Shown here piece after piece: positions 1 to 8,464 of a DNA stretch of 64,000 bases. The notes under the pieces are model-generated. The model was not told where the DNA came from and ran no database searches. It worked only from the letters and a program-made list of their open reading frames with translations. Location of the stretch: NCBI RefSeq assembly GCF_003201875.1, contig NZ_QJKD01000001.1:621634-685633 (forward strand), in the 5' to 3' direction. The translations under genes and the position numbers were made by a program. Numbering within the stretch: the first letter of the stretch is position 1; each line of letters starts with the position of its first letter. Source of the DNA: Hungatella effluvii. Lineage in GTDB: Bacteria; Bacillota; Clostridia; Lachnospirales; Lachnospiraceae.

Positions 1-13
1 TTTGTGGGAGATT

Positions 14-63
14 TGGCCCCGATGAAGGAGGCGTAGTGGGCTACGCTGACTGAATTGGGGCTA
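14..63. repeat. Nested inverted-repeat element
   Basis: TGGCCCC (14-20) can pair with GGGGCTA (57-63, one G-U pair), and inside it GCGTAG (31-36) pairs with CTACGC (41-46) over a TGGG loop. The region 1-209 has no convincing gene. The nested stems look like a dispersed extragenic palindrome or the edge of a structured RNA, but only one copy is seen in this window. Confidence 0.35.
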
Positions 64-209
64 AATATACCGCGAAGTGGGGCGTGCAGATGGCAGAAAG
101 CAATTTTCAAACACGTTCTAACACTATGTTATACTCAAAACGGGAAAATGTCCACTGTTGTTACTGCAGGGAGGCCGTTAGGTTACTGTTCAGCTCGTCT
201 CCGGAGCCC

Positions 210-1679
210 TTATACCAGCGGCCGGATCTCGTAGTCCTCCATATTCACTTCTTTAAATTTCGATCGCTGGAACCGGTCCTTCAGTCCATATGGAACGGTA
301 CAGTCAAAGATGGTCTTACAGCTGATTCCCCGGTCCTTAAGCATTGGATTGTATTCCGGCCCCTCGGTCGGGTCCAGCGGATGGCAGCGGACTCCCGGAA
401 TCGTGATGGTATCCACGTCTCCCTGATAACGGGTGTTGAGCGCCCACAGCACATCGTCTGAATCGAAAATATCCACATCCTCATCCACCACGATCACATG
501 CTTCAGCTCGGGAAATGCGGTGAGGGCAATGAGCGCCGCCTGACGCTGCCTTCCCTCGTCGCTGGGAACCTGTTTGGCGAACTGTATGACCGCCATGTAC
601 TTACCGCCGCCGGAGCGGTGGGCGTAAACATTTTTCACGCGCCCGGCAAGCGCCTTCTCTTCCATGGTCAGGATGCTGGCCTCCGTCGGGATTCCCGCCA
701 TGCTCACGTGTTCCTCGCTGGGTCCGATGCACGTCTGGATGATTGGATTTTTCCGATGGGTAACCGCTTTGATCTTTATTACCGGAAGCTCGCCCGACAC
801 GTGGCCGGTATATCCCGGGAACTCCGGCATGGCCTTTCCCGTGTTGGTGTTGATGTCTTCCCGCATCCGTTTTCCGGCCACCAGCTCGCCCTCGATGACA
901 AACTCCGCGTTGGCGATGGCGTACTCGTCAATGGTCCGGCATTTTGCCATGCGGACCGGCTTTTTGCGGAGCGCGCCTGCGATGGACAGCTCATTAAAAC
1001 CCAAAGGCGTTGTGGGCGGTTCGAAGCAGGAAGCGATCTCAATGGCCGGATCCACGCCGATGCTGATGCTGATCGGCAGATTCACGCCTTCCCGTTCCGC
1101 CTTTTCCCGAAATGCGTCCAGGTGGCGCACCCCAGGGGTAAAAAACATGGTCATCTCATCCGCCGACTGCAGGCAGAGACGGTGAATGGTCACATCCCCT
1201 TCCCCCGTAACCGGATCGGAGGCGTAGCACATTCCCATGGTGATATAAGGACCGGCATCCTCCTCCGTATTCTGAGGGGCCGGGAGAAGCTTCCGAATAT
1301 CGAAGCCCTCCTCCGATGCATAATGGATTTCCTCCTGGCACGGCACGTCTCCGCCTGCCGTAAACTCCGGCATAATGGGATTCGCGGCCGCATCCTTTAA
1401 GAGAAAGCCCAGCTTATCCGGCGGACAGTCCAGCAGACAGCCCACACGTTTTCTGGAAGCTAAAAGGCCGATCAGCACCTGCTTATCCGGGAAGCCTTTG
1501 ATATTACGGAAGAGGAGCGCCGGTCCCTCCTTTGTCGGACGCTTTACCGTACCGCCCGCCCCGACATAGCGGTAAATTCCCGCGACTTCCGCGTAGGAAT
1601 CCACCTCTGTATCTGTAAAGGCGATCTGATTCTCGTACTTTTTCAGTTCCTCCACCGCACTCCGTAAATCTTCAACCAT
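210..1679 (-). CDS. UbiD family decarboxylase (gallate/4-hydroxybenzoate type, LpdC/BsdC-like)
   Basis: A 489-residue protein with the full length of UbiD decarboxylases, which remove the carboxyl group from aromatic or unsaturated acids using prenylated FMN. The metal/cofactor-binding stretch GDVTIHRL and the EGELVAG-KRMRED segment, which carries conserved Glu and Arg of the active site, are visible. The ATG follows an AGGAGG site at 6-7 bases and overlaps the end of the LpdD-like gene by 8 bases. It is the last gene of an operon with the UbiX-like prenyltransferase that makes its cofactor. The adjacent LpdD-like gene points to phenolic acids such as gallate or protocatechuate; the exact substrate is inferred. 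Confidence 0.92.
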   Translation of the reverse strand: MVEDLRSAVEELKKYENQIAFTDTEVDSYAEVAGIYRYVGAGGTVKRPTKEGPALLFRNIKGFPDKQVLIGLLASRKRVGCLLDCPPDKLGFLLKDAAANPIMPEFTAGGDVPCQEEIHYASEEGFDIRKLLPAPQNTEEDAGPYITMGMCYASDPVTGEGDVTIHRLCLQSADEMTMFFTPGVRHLDAFREKAEREGVNLPISISIGVDPAIEIASCFEPPTTPLGFNELSIAGALRKKPVRMAKCRTIDEYAIANAEFVIEGELVAGKRMREDINTNTGKAMPEFPGYTGHVSGELPVIKIKAVTHRKNPIIQTCIGPSEEHVSMAGIPTEASILTMEEKALAGRVKNVYAHRSGGGKYMAVIQFAKQVPSDEGRQRQAALIALTAFPELKHVIVVDEDVDIFDSDDVLWALNTRYQGDVDTITIPGVRCHPLDPTEGPEYNPMLKDRGISCKTIFDCTVPYGLKDRFQRSKFKEVNMEDYEIRPLV

Positions 1680-2052
1680 TCTGATTTCCTCCTTTTTCTT
1701 CCTTCTGCTCTTGCTGATTCTCTCTCAAACCGGCGGCGATCCGGTGAGCGCCTTCTTCGCACAGCGCTACGACGCCGGTGATCTGTTCCTTCGTGATTCC
1801 GTCCACATGGATGCCGGCCAGCACGGCCAGTCCCCCGGAAACCACGGATTCCAGTTCCCGATAAATCAGTTCCGTCACCACGCCTTCCCTGTGGCCCTCT
1901 CTGGCATTTGACAGGCATCCGCCTCTGTCCCCGAAGGCAACGGCTCCAATATGTCCCGTATCACCGCCCGCTGCCAGCACCAGACAGTCGGTTCCCATCC
2001 GGAGCACCTTAAACTGCACGGAGACTCCGTGGCCTGTCATGGTAAAATCCAT
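1672..2052 (-). CDS. LpdD/BsdD-like small subunit of hydroxyarylic acid decarboxylase
   Basis: A 126-residue protein resembling the small D component found with UbiX and UbiD in gallate and hydroxybenzoate decarboxylase operons of lactobacilli and bacilli; it is thought to help assemble the prenylated-FMN enzyme. Glycine-rich motifs GGDTGHIG and GDRGG are visible. The longest open frame begins at a GTG at 2106 inside ubiX, but the ATG at 2052 is preferred. It sits 7 bases after the ubiX stop, and a GAGGA ribosome binding site overlaps that stop. Family assignment is by recall of sequence pattern and operon position. Confidence 0.75.
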   Translation of the reverse strand: MDFTMTGHGVSVQFKVLRMGTDCLVLAAGGDTGHIGAVAFGDRGGCLSNAREGHREGVVTELIYRELESVVSGGLAVLAGIHVDGITKEQITGVVALCEEGAHRIAAGLRENQQEQKEEKGGNQNG

Positions 2053-2059
2053 CAGTTCC

Positions 2060-2635
2060 TCAAACACGGTCCTGCACCTTCTCTCCCCATCGTTTCGCGC
2101 CTTCACAGGGAATCCTGAACTGGTCCAGAATCTTCATAATCTGGTGATTTACAATATCCTCCACGGTCTCCGGAAGGTTATAAAATGCCGGCATAGGCGG
2201 CGCTATGACAGCCCCCATCTGCGACAGCTCATACATATGTTTTAAATGAATGGTATTAAGCGGCGTCTCACGGGGGCAGATCACCAGCCGCCGTCGTTCC
2301 TTTAAGGCGACGTCACATACGCGGGTGATTAAGTTGTCCGCGTATCCATTAGCGATTCCCGACAGCGTCTTCATGCTGCACGGCAGGATAATCACGCCAT
2401 CCGCCGGATAGGAACCGCTGGAGATGCAGGCCGCCAAGTCGCGGTTATCATAGCTGTGGTCCGCCAGGGAAAGGATATCTTCTATTGTATATCCTGTTTC
2501 AATCTCCAGATTTACCCGGGCGTAATCGCTGAATATCACATGGGTCGTCACTGACTCTGTCTTTTTTAATGCCACCAGCAGCTTTACCGCGTATATAGTT
2601 CCGCTTGCCCCTGTCACTCCGATAATCAGATCCAT
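2060..2635 (-). CDS. UbiX family flavin prenyltransferase
   Basis: A 191-residue flavoprotein that attaches a dimethylallyl group to FMN to make the UbiD cofactor. Family signatures are clear: GVTGASG near the N-terminus (FMN binding), PCSMKTLS around residue 89, the RETPLN motif, and MPAFY near residue 148. It is the first gene of the operon ubiX-lpdD-ubiD and carries an AAAGGAGGAACTC ribosome binding site. It is transcribed divergently from a LysR-type regulator at 2803, whose product is a likely controller of the operon. Confidence 0.95.
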   Translation of the reverse strand: MDLIIGVTGASGTIYAVKLLVALKKTESVTTHVIFSDYARVNLEIETGYTIEDILSLADHSYDNRDLAACISSGSYPADGVIILPCSMKTLSGIANGYADNLITRVCDVALKERRRLVICPRETPLNTIHLKHMYELSQMGAVIAPPMPAFYNLPETVEDIVNHQIMKILDQFRIPCEGAKRWGEKVQDRV

Positions 2636-2802
2636 GAGAGTTCCTCCTTTTGCTGTCTCTATTGCCGTTTAGAGGGCCGTTGGGCTGTGAACTGTAACGC
2701 TGCCCTTGCCTTCCCCTTCACTGTACCGGAAATCGCCTGTACAATCAATTCATTTTATGGTATCATTGTTTCCATAACGGAATGATTGAACGGAGGCGGA
2801 AT

Positions 2803-3672
2803 ATGACATTGGAACAACTGCAGTACTTTGTGGCGATCGTGGAAAGCGCCACATTCTTTGACGCGGCGGAAAGCCTTCATATCGCCCAGTCCACCCTGTC
2901 CAAACAGATACGGAATCTGGAACTGGAGCTGGACGTCCAGCTGTTTGACAGAAGCCGCCGCCACGCCTCCTTAACGGATGCCGGGCGCATCCTCTATCCC
3001 GATGCGGTCAAGCTGTTAAAAGGCGTTCAGGGAATGAAGCAGCATCTTGCTCCATATCAGGACAGCCGGAGATCCATCCTGCATTTGGGAGCCCTTCCCA
3101 TCCTGCATCAGTACCGGTTGAATCCCGTTCTGAGGCAGTTTGCCGAGTCTCACCCGGAGATCACCCTCATGATCGACGAGGTGGAGGATGAACCGCTGCG
3201 GCAGGGCTTCCGCCAGGGCAGCTATGATCTGATCATCGGCCGCCCGGAACTGCTTACCGGCGTGCAGAGCACATGCCATCTGCTGGCTCACGACCGGCTG
3301 GTGCTTCTGACTCCCGCTGGCCATCCGCTGGCAGGCAGACCAGCCGTTCCCTTAGAAGAGCTGTCCGGAGAATCGTTTATTCTGATGCATCCCAGCAGCA
3401 GCATCTACCGCCTGTGCCTCACGGCCTGCCAAAAAAAAGGATTCCAGCCCGCTGTCACCCGGACAGCCAAGATAGAATCCATTGTCAGCGCAGTCGCCGC
3501 CGGAGAGGCAGTGAGCCTGCTTCCTTACAGCAATCTCGATGTATTCCGCCATGAAAATGTCGCAGTGATCCCGCTGCAGGAGCCGGTCGCCGCCGATGTC
3601 GTCCTGGCCTGCGTGTCCCCGAAGAAACTCCCGCTCTGCGGCAGGACACTCTGGAAATACTTTTCCGCCTGA
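2803..3672 (+). CDS. LysR family transcriptional regulator
   Basis: A 289-residue LysR-type regulator. The N-terminal winged helix (about residues 1-60, MTLEQLQYF then AQSTLSKQIRNLE) is followed by a periplasmic-binding-like effector domain. The ATG at 2803 is chosen over an upstream ATG at 2782 because GGAGG at 2792-2796 is correctly spaced from it and because LysR proteins normally begin at this motif. Transcribed divergently from the ubiX-lpdD-ubiD operon across 167 bases, it probably activates that operon in response to an aromatic acid; that link is inferred from position alone. Confidence 0.93.
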   Translation: MTLEQLQYFVAIVESATFFDAAESLHIAQSTLSKQIRNLELELDVQLFDRSRRHASLTDAGRILYPDAVKLLKGVQGMKQHLAPYQDSRRSILHLGALPILHQYRLNPVLRQFAESHPEITLMIDEVEDEPLRQGFRQGSYDLIIGRPELLTGVQSTCHLLAHDRLVLLTPAGHPLAGRPAVPLEELSGESFILMHPSSSIYRLCLTACQKKGFQPAVTRTAKIESIVSAVAAGEAVSLLPYSNLDVFRHENVAVIPLQEPVAADVVLACVSPKKLPLCGRTLWKYFSA

Positions 3673-3689
3673 ACCATTTTAACAAAAAA

Positions 3690-3725
3690 GGAAGCTGTGC
3701 AGAATTCTCACTCTGCGCAGCTTCC
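3690..3725. terminator. Bidirectional terminator
   Basis: A 14-base near-perfect stem (GGAAGCTGTGCAGA at 3690-3703 with TCTGCGCAGCTTCC at 3712-3725, one G-U) is flanked by an A-run on the left and a T-rich run on the right. It separates the convergent LysR and Asp23 genes. Confidence 0.88.
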
Positions 3726-3742
3726 TCTCTCTTTTCACGTTC

Positions 3743-4129
3743 TTACCGGTTTTCTTCCATCGACACGCCGGCGATCTTGATGTTCACATCCAGCACGGTA
3801 AGCCCTGTCATGTTCTCAATCGCACTCTTTACCTTGTCCTGCACCTTTTCACATACTTCCGGAATGCTGAAGCCGTACTTGATGTTTAAGGATAAGTCAA
3901 CGGATACGTGCTCTTCCGTTACTTCGACTTTAACGCCCTTGGATAAATTCTTCATGCCCAGCTTTCCAACCAGTTCATTGGTAATGTTGCCGGCCATGGA
4001 ATCCACGCCGTCTACTTCTGTCGCCGCAAGGCCTGCTATGATGGCTACTACTTCATCCGCAATCTGTACTTCGCCGATTTTATCTTTTTCATATACTTTA
4101 TGAGTATTTCTGTTCTCTGTCTCTGCCAC
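3743..4129 (-). CDS. Asp23/Gls24 family envelope stress protein (YqhY-like)
   Basis: A 128-residue Asp23/Gls24 domain protein of the YqhY type, a small cytoplasmic protein linked in Firmicutes to cell-envelope stress and lipid metabolism. The core IADEVVAIIAGLAATEVDGV and the closing LDVNIKIAGV match the family. Translation appears to begin at GTG (4129) after AGGAGGGAATCATT. A strong promoter lies just upstream at 4179-4207. In many clostridia this gene directly follows spoIIIAH; here a siderophore importer sits between them. Confidence 0.93.
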   Translation of the reverse strand: MAETENRNTHKVYEKDKIGEVQIADEVVAIIAGLAATEVDGVDSMAGNITNELVGKLGMKNLSKGVKVEVTEEHVSVDLSLNIKYGFSIPEVCEKVQDKVKSAIENMTGLTVLDVNIKIAGVSMEENR

Positions 4130-4178
4130 AATGATTCCCTCCTGTTTTCAATTCGATGTGTTACTTGGATTATAGACT

Positions 4179-4207
4179 ATTATAACAAAGACAGCCACAG
4201 TTTGCAA
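4179..4207 (-). promoter_or_regulatory. Sigma-A type promoter of the Asp23 gene
   Basis: On the minus strand TTGCAA (4207-4202) is followed after 17 bases by TATAAT (4184-4179). It lies directly beyond the stop of the siderophore-binding protein gene, so the Asp23 gene has its own transcript. Confidence 0.7.
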
Positions 4208-4216
4208 AACATTTTT

Positions 4217-5287
4217 CTATTCCTGGCCCAGAATACCCGCTTCTAAGTCACTTAACATCACATCGGTGGCTGTAATGCCGCCTTCCGCCAGGTACCATAC
4301 GGTTGGTGTCAGATAGACGATATGTCCGTTTTTGTATGCTTCCGTCTTCTTCACCAGCTCATTATCCATCACTTCCGCCGCGAGCTTGGCGCCTTCCGTG
4401 TTGATTGCGGAATCGCGGTCCAGGACAAAGATGTAATCCGGGTTTAAGGAAACGAGAAGCTCGAAGGAGGATTCATTGCCGTGCGTGGAATCCACGTCGT
4501 TGGCCAGATTGGTGAAGCCGACTTCATTGCCGATCAGGGAGCAGCGGCTTCCATCACCCAATGTGTTGAAATTGCTGCTGGTCACCATTCCGATGACTGC
4601 TGTCTTTCCCTCGGCCGCCTGGCGGAGCGTCTCCACACGTGCATCGAATCCGGCCAGTTCTTCCGCCGCCCGCTCTTCCTCACCGAAGATGGAAGCGATC
4701 ATGGCCGCGTTATTTTTCACACTCTGAATCACGCCTTCCTCATAATCCACCGCAGTGTATACGACAGGAGCGATCTTCGACAGTTCGTCATACTGCGCGC
4801 TTAAACGGCCTCCGATGAAGATCACATCCGGCTCGCTGGCCATGAGCGCCTCCATGTCCACTTCCTTTAAGGTGCCAAGATTTACGATATCCTCGTTGTT
4901 GTTATACTCCATCAGATAATCGATTTTGGAGGATTTCGGCATTCCCACGATCTGGGCGCCCAGATCCCAGTTATCCATCATATCAAGCACCGCCATATCC
5001 AGAATGGCCACGCGCTCCGGATTATAGGGAACCTCCAGCTCCACCTTTTCGCCGTTTCCATTCAGCGTCGTCACGGTGACGGATTCCGGTGTCTCCGAGG
5101 CCTGTGCATCTTCATTTTCACCTTCCCCAGAGCCGGACTGGGACTCTGTATCTGTGGATGCGGCTTCGGAAGAAGTCGTCTCGCCGGCCTGTCCGCCTGT
5201 CGTTCCTGCCTGTCCGGCGCCCTGCCCGCAGGCTGTCATGGAAAGGGCTGCTGCCATTGCAAGTGTCAGTAATGTCATTTTTTTCAT
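4217..5287 (-). CDS. yclQ: Siderophore ABC transporter substrate-binding lipoprotein (YclQ/FatB-like)
   Basis: A 356-residue lipoprotein with a signal peptide and lipobox MTAC (Cys20), a long acidic Gly/Ser/Glu linker to about residue 70, and a class III periplasmic-binding domain. Segments such as STHGNESSFELL, NPDYIFVLDRD and NGHIVYLTPTVWYL closely follow Bacillus YclQ and FatB, which bind petrobactin-type ferric siderophores. It is the last gene of a four-gene importer operon in the order permease, permease, ATPase, binding protein, the same order as yclNOPQ. The ligand class is inferred from family resemblance. Confidence 0.88.
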   Translation of the reverse strand: MKKMTLLTLAMAAALSMTACGQGAGQAGTTGGQAGETTSSEAASTDTESQSGSGEGENEDAQASETPESVTVTTLNGNGEKVELEVPYNPERVAILDMAVLDMMDNWDLGAQIVGMPKSSKIDYLMEYNNNEDIVNLGTLKEVDMEALMASEPDVIFIGGRLSAQYDELSKIAPVVYTAVDYEEGVIQSVKNNAAMIASIFGEEERAAEELAGFDARVETLRQAAEGKTAVIGMVTSSNFNTLGDGSRCSLIGNEVGFTNLANDVDSTHGNESSFELLVSLNPDYIFVLDRDSAINTEGAKLAAEVMDNELVKKTEAYKNGHIVYLTPTVWYLAEGGITATDVMLSDLEAGILGQE

Positions 5288-5309
5288 AGTTAGTATCTCC
5301 TTTTTTGGG

Positions 5310-6062
5310 TTAGTAATAGATCGACAGTGGTTTTCCTTCTATTTCCAGAATCTCGAAGTCCACGCGGTAGATTTCGGAGAGATTTTCCTTTGTCATCACT
5401 TCCTCCACCGTACCGAATTTTGATATTTTTCCATCCACGAATGCGCAGATGTAATCAGAATAAAATGCCGCGTAATTGATTTCATGCAGCACGAGAATCA
5501 CGGTTTTTCCCAGTTCATCACACAGCCTCCGGACGATTTTCATCATGTTGGTGGCGTGGTAAATGTCCAGGTTATTGGTCGGCTCATCTAACAGGACGTA
5601 CTCCGTATCCTGCGCAATGACCATGGCTATGTAGGCACGCTGGCGCTGGCCGCCGGACAGTTCGTCGATGAACCGGTCCTCAAATTCCTCCAGTTCCATG
5701 TAGGCGATGGCCTTTTCGATGATTTCCTCATCCTCATCTGTAATCCGATTGCCGCTGTAGGGAAAGCGGCCGAAGGCCACCAGCTCCCGGACTGTCAGTT
5801 TCATCTGGACGTGGTTGCTCTGAGTCAGGATAGCCAGCCGCCTGGCCAGCTCCCGGCTCTTCCATTTGGAAATGTCCTTTCCCTCGAAATCCACCGAACC
5901 GTCATCCTGTGCGATCAGCCTGGAGATCATTCCCATAACCGTTGATTTTCCGGCTCCGTTGGGGCCGATCAGCGAGATCACCTTTCCCTTCGGCAGTTCG
6001 AAGGAGACGCCGTCCACTACGGTTTTTCCATTGTATTTTTTCAAAAGTTCTTTGACAAACAT
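5310..6062 (-). CDS. yclP: Siderophore ABC transporter ATP-binding protein (YclP-like)
   Basis: A 250-residue ATPase of the FecE/FepC class. Walker A is GPNGAGKST (33-41), the signature is LSGGQRQR and Walker B is VLLDEPTNNLD. A switch His follows in VLHEIN. It drives import of ferric siderophore by the two FecCD-type permeases encoded just upstream. It sits 34 bases downstream of the second permease and 22 bases upstream of the binding-protein gene. Confidence 0.9.
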   Translation of the reverse strand: MFVKELLKKYNGKTVVDGVSFELPKGKVISLIGPNGAGKSTVMGMISRLIAQDDGSVDFEGKDISKWKSRELARRLAILTQSNHVQMKLTVRELVAFGRFPYSGNRITDEDEEIIEKAIAYMELEEFEDRFIDELSGGQRQRAYIAMVIAQDTEYVLLDEPTNNLDIYHATNMMKIVRRLCDELGKTVILVLHEINYAAFYSDYICAFVDGKISKFGTVEEVMTKENLSEIYRVDFEILEIEGKPLSIYY

Positions 6063-6096
6063 CGTTATGACCTCCTTATATTGTTTTTTTCACACC

Positions 6097-7083
6097 CTAT
6101 GCGGAACGGCTTGTTCGCAGCAGCAGATAGAGAAAATAGATTCCGCCTCCGACAGTAATAAATACGCTGACCGGGATGCCGTAGGCAAATACCTGCTCCA
6201 CAAGCAATTGGCCGCCTGCCAGTATCACCATACCGATTAATGCCGAGCCGGCGATTAAGTAGCTGTGGCGGAACGTCTTAAACAGCTGTCTCGATAAATT
6301 GGCGATAATCAGGCCCAGGAAGGATATCGGGCCTACCATGGCGGTCGCTATGGCGATAAACAGTGTCACCCCCAGAAGCAGTCTGCGCACGGTGCGGTCA
6401 TAGTCCACCCCCAGATTAATCGCCTGCGCCTTTCCCAGTGTAATGACATCCAGCAGCGCCAGTTCCCGGCGCAGGACAAAAAGCAGAGCTGCAATCAGGA
6501 TCAGGGAAAAGAATATAATTTCCGTGTTTACATTCGTAAAGCTGGCGACCAGCGACGCCAGAAGGCTGTCGTACTCGTTGGGATCCATGATGCGCGTCAG
6601 CGTCGTCTGCATACTGGTGAAAAAGGTGGACAGCACCGTTCCGGCCAGCAGGACATACAGCACATTATGGCTTGTCTTCTTAAATAAGTAGCTGTAAATG
6701 ATGGTGGCGATGATCGCCATAAGTACCAGATCCACCGCAAAGGAAAGGTTCGTATTGCGGGCCAGAAGACTGGTGGAGCCGAAAAAGAACACAACCGCCG
6801 TATGGATCAGCGTATAGAGGGAGTTCATCCCCAGCAGGCACGGCGTCACGATGGTATTGTTGATCACCGACTGGAAGATGACGGAAGCCCCGCCGATGCA
6901 GAACGCCGTGATCAGCATGACCGCCAGCTTTGGAATCCGCAGGCTCATGGCGTAGCTGAAATATTTCATATTCACATTCAGAAAGAGATAGAGCACGGCG
7001 GCGGCCGCTGCCAGCAGCGATAGGATCACCAGCTTCTTTCCGTTGATGTTTCCGGTCCTTCTGCTCATTTTTTCCTGCTTCAT
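6097..7083 (-). CDS. yclO: Siderophore ABC transporter permease (YclO-like, FecCD family)
   Basis: A 328-residue integral membrane protein with about nine or ten hydrophobic segments and the FecCD hallmark GPISFLGLIIANLSRQ near residue 240, which contacts the ATPase. It overlaps the preceding permease gene by 4 bases (ATGA), indicating coupled translation. With its partner it forms the transmembrane channel of the ferric siderophore importer. Confidence 0.9.
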   Translation of the reverse strand: MKQEKMSRRTGNINGKKLVILSLLAAAAAVLYLFLNVNMKYFSYAMSLRIPKLAVMLITAFCIGGASVIFQSVINNTIVTPCLLGMNSLYTLIHTAVVFFFGSTSLLARNTNLSFAVDLVLMAIIATIIYSYLFKKTSHNVLYVLLAGTVLSTFFTSMQTTLTRIMDPNEYDSLLASLVASFTNVNTEIIFFSLILIAALLFVLRRELALLDVITLGKAQAINLGVDYDRTVRRLLLGVTLFIAIATAMVGPISFLGLIIANLSRQLFKTFRHSYLIAGSALIGMVILAGGQLLVEQVFAYGIPVSVFITVGGGIYFLYLLLRTSRSA

Positions 7084-8120
7084 GCCTCCGTTCCTCCCGT
7101 CTGCGGCGAAGGTACCGCCGCGGCTCTCCTTTTCCCGAAGGGAAGGGTGATGCTTTTCCGGCCGTGATTTAACCGGTAGATCAGCATACCTACGAAAATC
7201 ACACTTCCTATGACACCGATAATCAATTCTATCGGCAGCTCATAGGGGGTGATCACGGTCCGGCCGATCATGTCGCAGACCAGAACAAACAGCGCTCCAA
7301 ACAGGGCGGTATCCAGCAGAGTCCCCCGTATCCGGTCGCCTTTAAACATCGCCACCAGGTTGGGCACGATCAGTCCGATATAGGAAACGCTTCCGACGAC
7401 GACCACAATGCTGGCTGTAATCATGGCGGCGATGCTCAGTCCCAGAAAGAGCACGACATTGTAGTTGACACCCAGATTTTTTGAGAAATTCTTCCCCATT
7501 CCAACAATATTGAAATGATTGGCAAATAAAAAGGCCAGAAGCACCAGCGGAAGTGTTAAATACACCAGTTCATAGCGTCCTCTGATTACCAGGGAAAAAT
7601 GTCCCACCAGCCAGGAGGAAAGGGCCTGTGTCATGTCGTATTTATAGGCCAGATAACTGGTCATGCCTCCGATCACATTGCCGAACATGATTCCCACTAA
7701 CGGAACCATGACCACGTCCTTAAACTGGATTCTCTGAATGAAGCAGACGAATATCCACGTCCCCGCGATCGCCGCGATAAAAGCGAAGACGGCCCGTCCC
7801 CACAGCGAGGATGACGGCATAAACAAAAGCGCCAGCAGAATACCGAACTGCGCCGAGGAAATCGTCGCACCGGTGGTCGGGGAAACGAATTTATTCATAC
7901 AGAGCTGCTGCATGATCAGGCCGGAAATACTCATACCGACTCCGGTACAGAGTATCGCCAGAAGACGGGGCAGCCGGGATATCAACAGGATCTCCACCTG
8001 TTCAAAATCCCCGCGCAGCACGCCTCCGAGGCTTATATCCATGACACCCAGAAACAGTGATACCGCCGACAGAATGACCAGTGCTGCCGCCAGAAGGATG
8101 GTTAGAGTCTTTGGTTTCAT
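7080..8120 (-). CDS. yclN: Siderophore ABC transporter permease (YclN-like, FecCD family)
   Basis: A 346-residue FecCD permease, first gene of the importer operon. The conserved cytoplasmic loop GSVSYIGLIVPNLVAM is present near residue 240, and hydrophobic segments run along the whole protein. The start follows GAGGAGGAACCCAAA. A DtxR/IdeR-like dyad lies 40-57 bases upstream of the start, which fits iron repression of the operon. Confidence 0.9.
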   Translation of the reverse strand: MKPKTLTILLAAALVILSAVSLFLGVMDISLGGVLRGDFEQVEILLISRLPRLLAILCTGVGMSISGLIMQQLCMNKFVSPTTGATISSAQFGILLALLFMPSSSLWGRAVFAFIAAIAGTWIFVCFIQRIQFKDVVMVPLVGIMFGNVIGGMTSYLAYKYDMTQALSSWLVGHFSLVIRGRYELVYLTLPLVLLAFLFANHFNIVGMGKNFSKNLGVNYNVVLFLGLSIAAMITASIVVVVGSVSYIGLIVPNLVAMFKGDRIRGTLLDTALFGALFVLVCDMIGRTVITPYELPIELIIGVIGSVIFVGMLIYRLNHGRKSITLPFGKRRAAAVPSPQTGGTEA

Positions 8121-8159
8121 TTTGGGTTCCTCCTCTCAAATCAAATGATGTACAGGGTT

Positions 8160-8177
8160 TTAGTTAGCTTAAACTAA
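8160..8177 (-). promoter_or_regulatory. Candidate DtxR/IdeR-type iron operator
   Basis: TTAGTT (8160-8165) and AACTAA (8172-8177) form an inverted repeat with a 6-base centre (AGCTTA). Length and TTAG/CTAA ends resemble DtxR/IdeR boxes rather than a Fur box. It lies between the importer operon start and its upstream region, where iron repression is expected. No clear -35/-10 pair was found. Confidence 0.5.
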
Positions 8178-8464
8178 CCAGAAAGGCAAAAAAATACAAC
8201 TCGCAAGATATCACATCACATGCATACTGGACTTACATGTATCTCACACCGCGCGCTGCCCTAATATCATAACACAGGGAGTTAGCCATAGGCAACTCCA
8301 TAAAATGCACAAACTTTTCTCAATAGCAGGCGGAAAAAACAGCGAAATCCGGAGTCTGGAAATAGATGGAAAAAAGAAACAAGGACGTGAAAAAGCCATA
8401 TGCGGCTTTTTCGCATCCTCGTTCATTCTTTCAGATTTATTCGCGCCTGGGTGCTTCATTTCCT
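8178..8464. other. Intergenic region between importer operon and spoIIIAH
   Basis: No gene is supported. It holds an imperfect hairpin (8278-8299, GGAGTTAGCC/GGCAACTCC) of unknown role and a terminator-like stem at 8389-8412. Short open frames here lack ribosome binding sites. Confidence 0.5.
8389..8412 (-). terminator. Terminator after the spoIIIA operon
   Basis: GAAAAAGCC (8389-8397) and GGCTTTTTC (8404-8412) form a perfect 9-base stem with a 6-base loop, 53 bases beyond the spoIIIAH stop. The T-rich arm and the T-rich stretch after it fit a rho-independent terminator. Confidence 0.7.

Noticed and set aside
84..461. 125-codon plus-strand frame at the window start
   Set aside because: Most of it is antisense to the UbiD gene, no ribosome binding site precedes it and no similarity is seen.
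498..1400. 300-codon open frame on the plus strand opposite the UbiD gene
   Set aside because: It is the antisense shadow of a clear UbiD decarboxylase, has no ribosome binding site and encodes an Arg/His-rich sequence typical of antisense reading of GC-rich genes.
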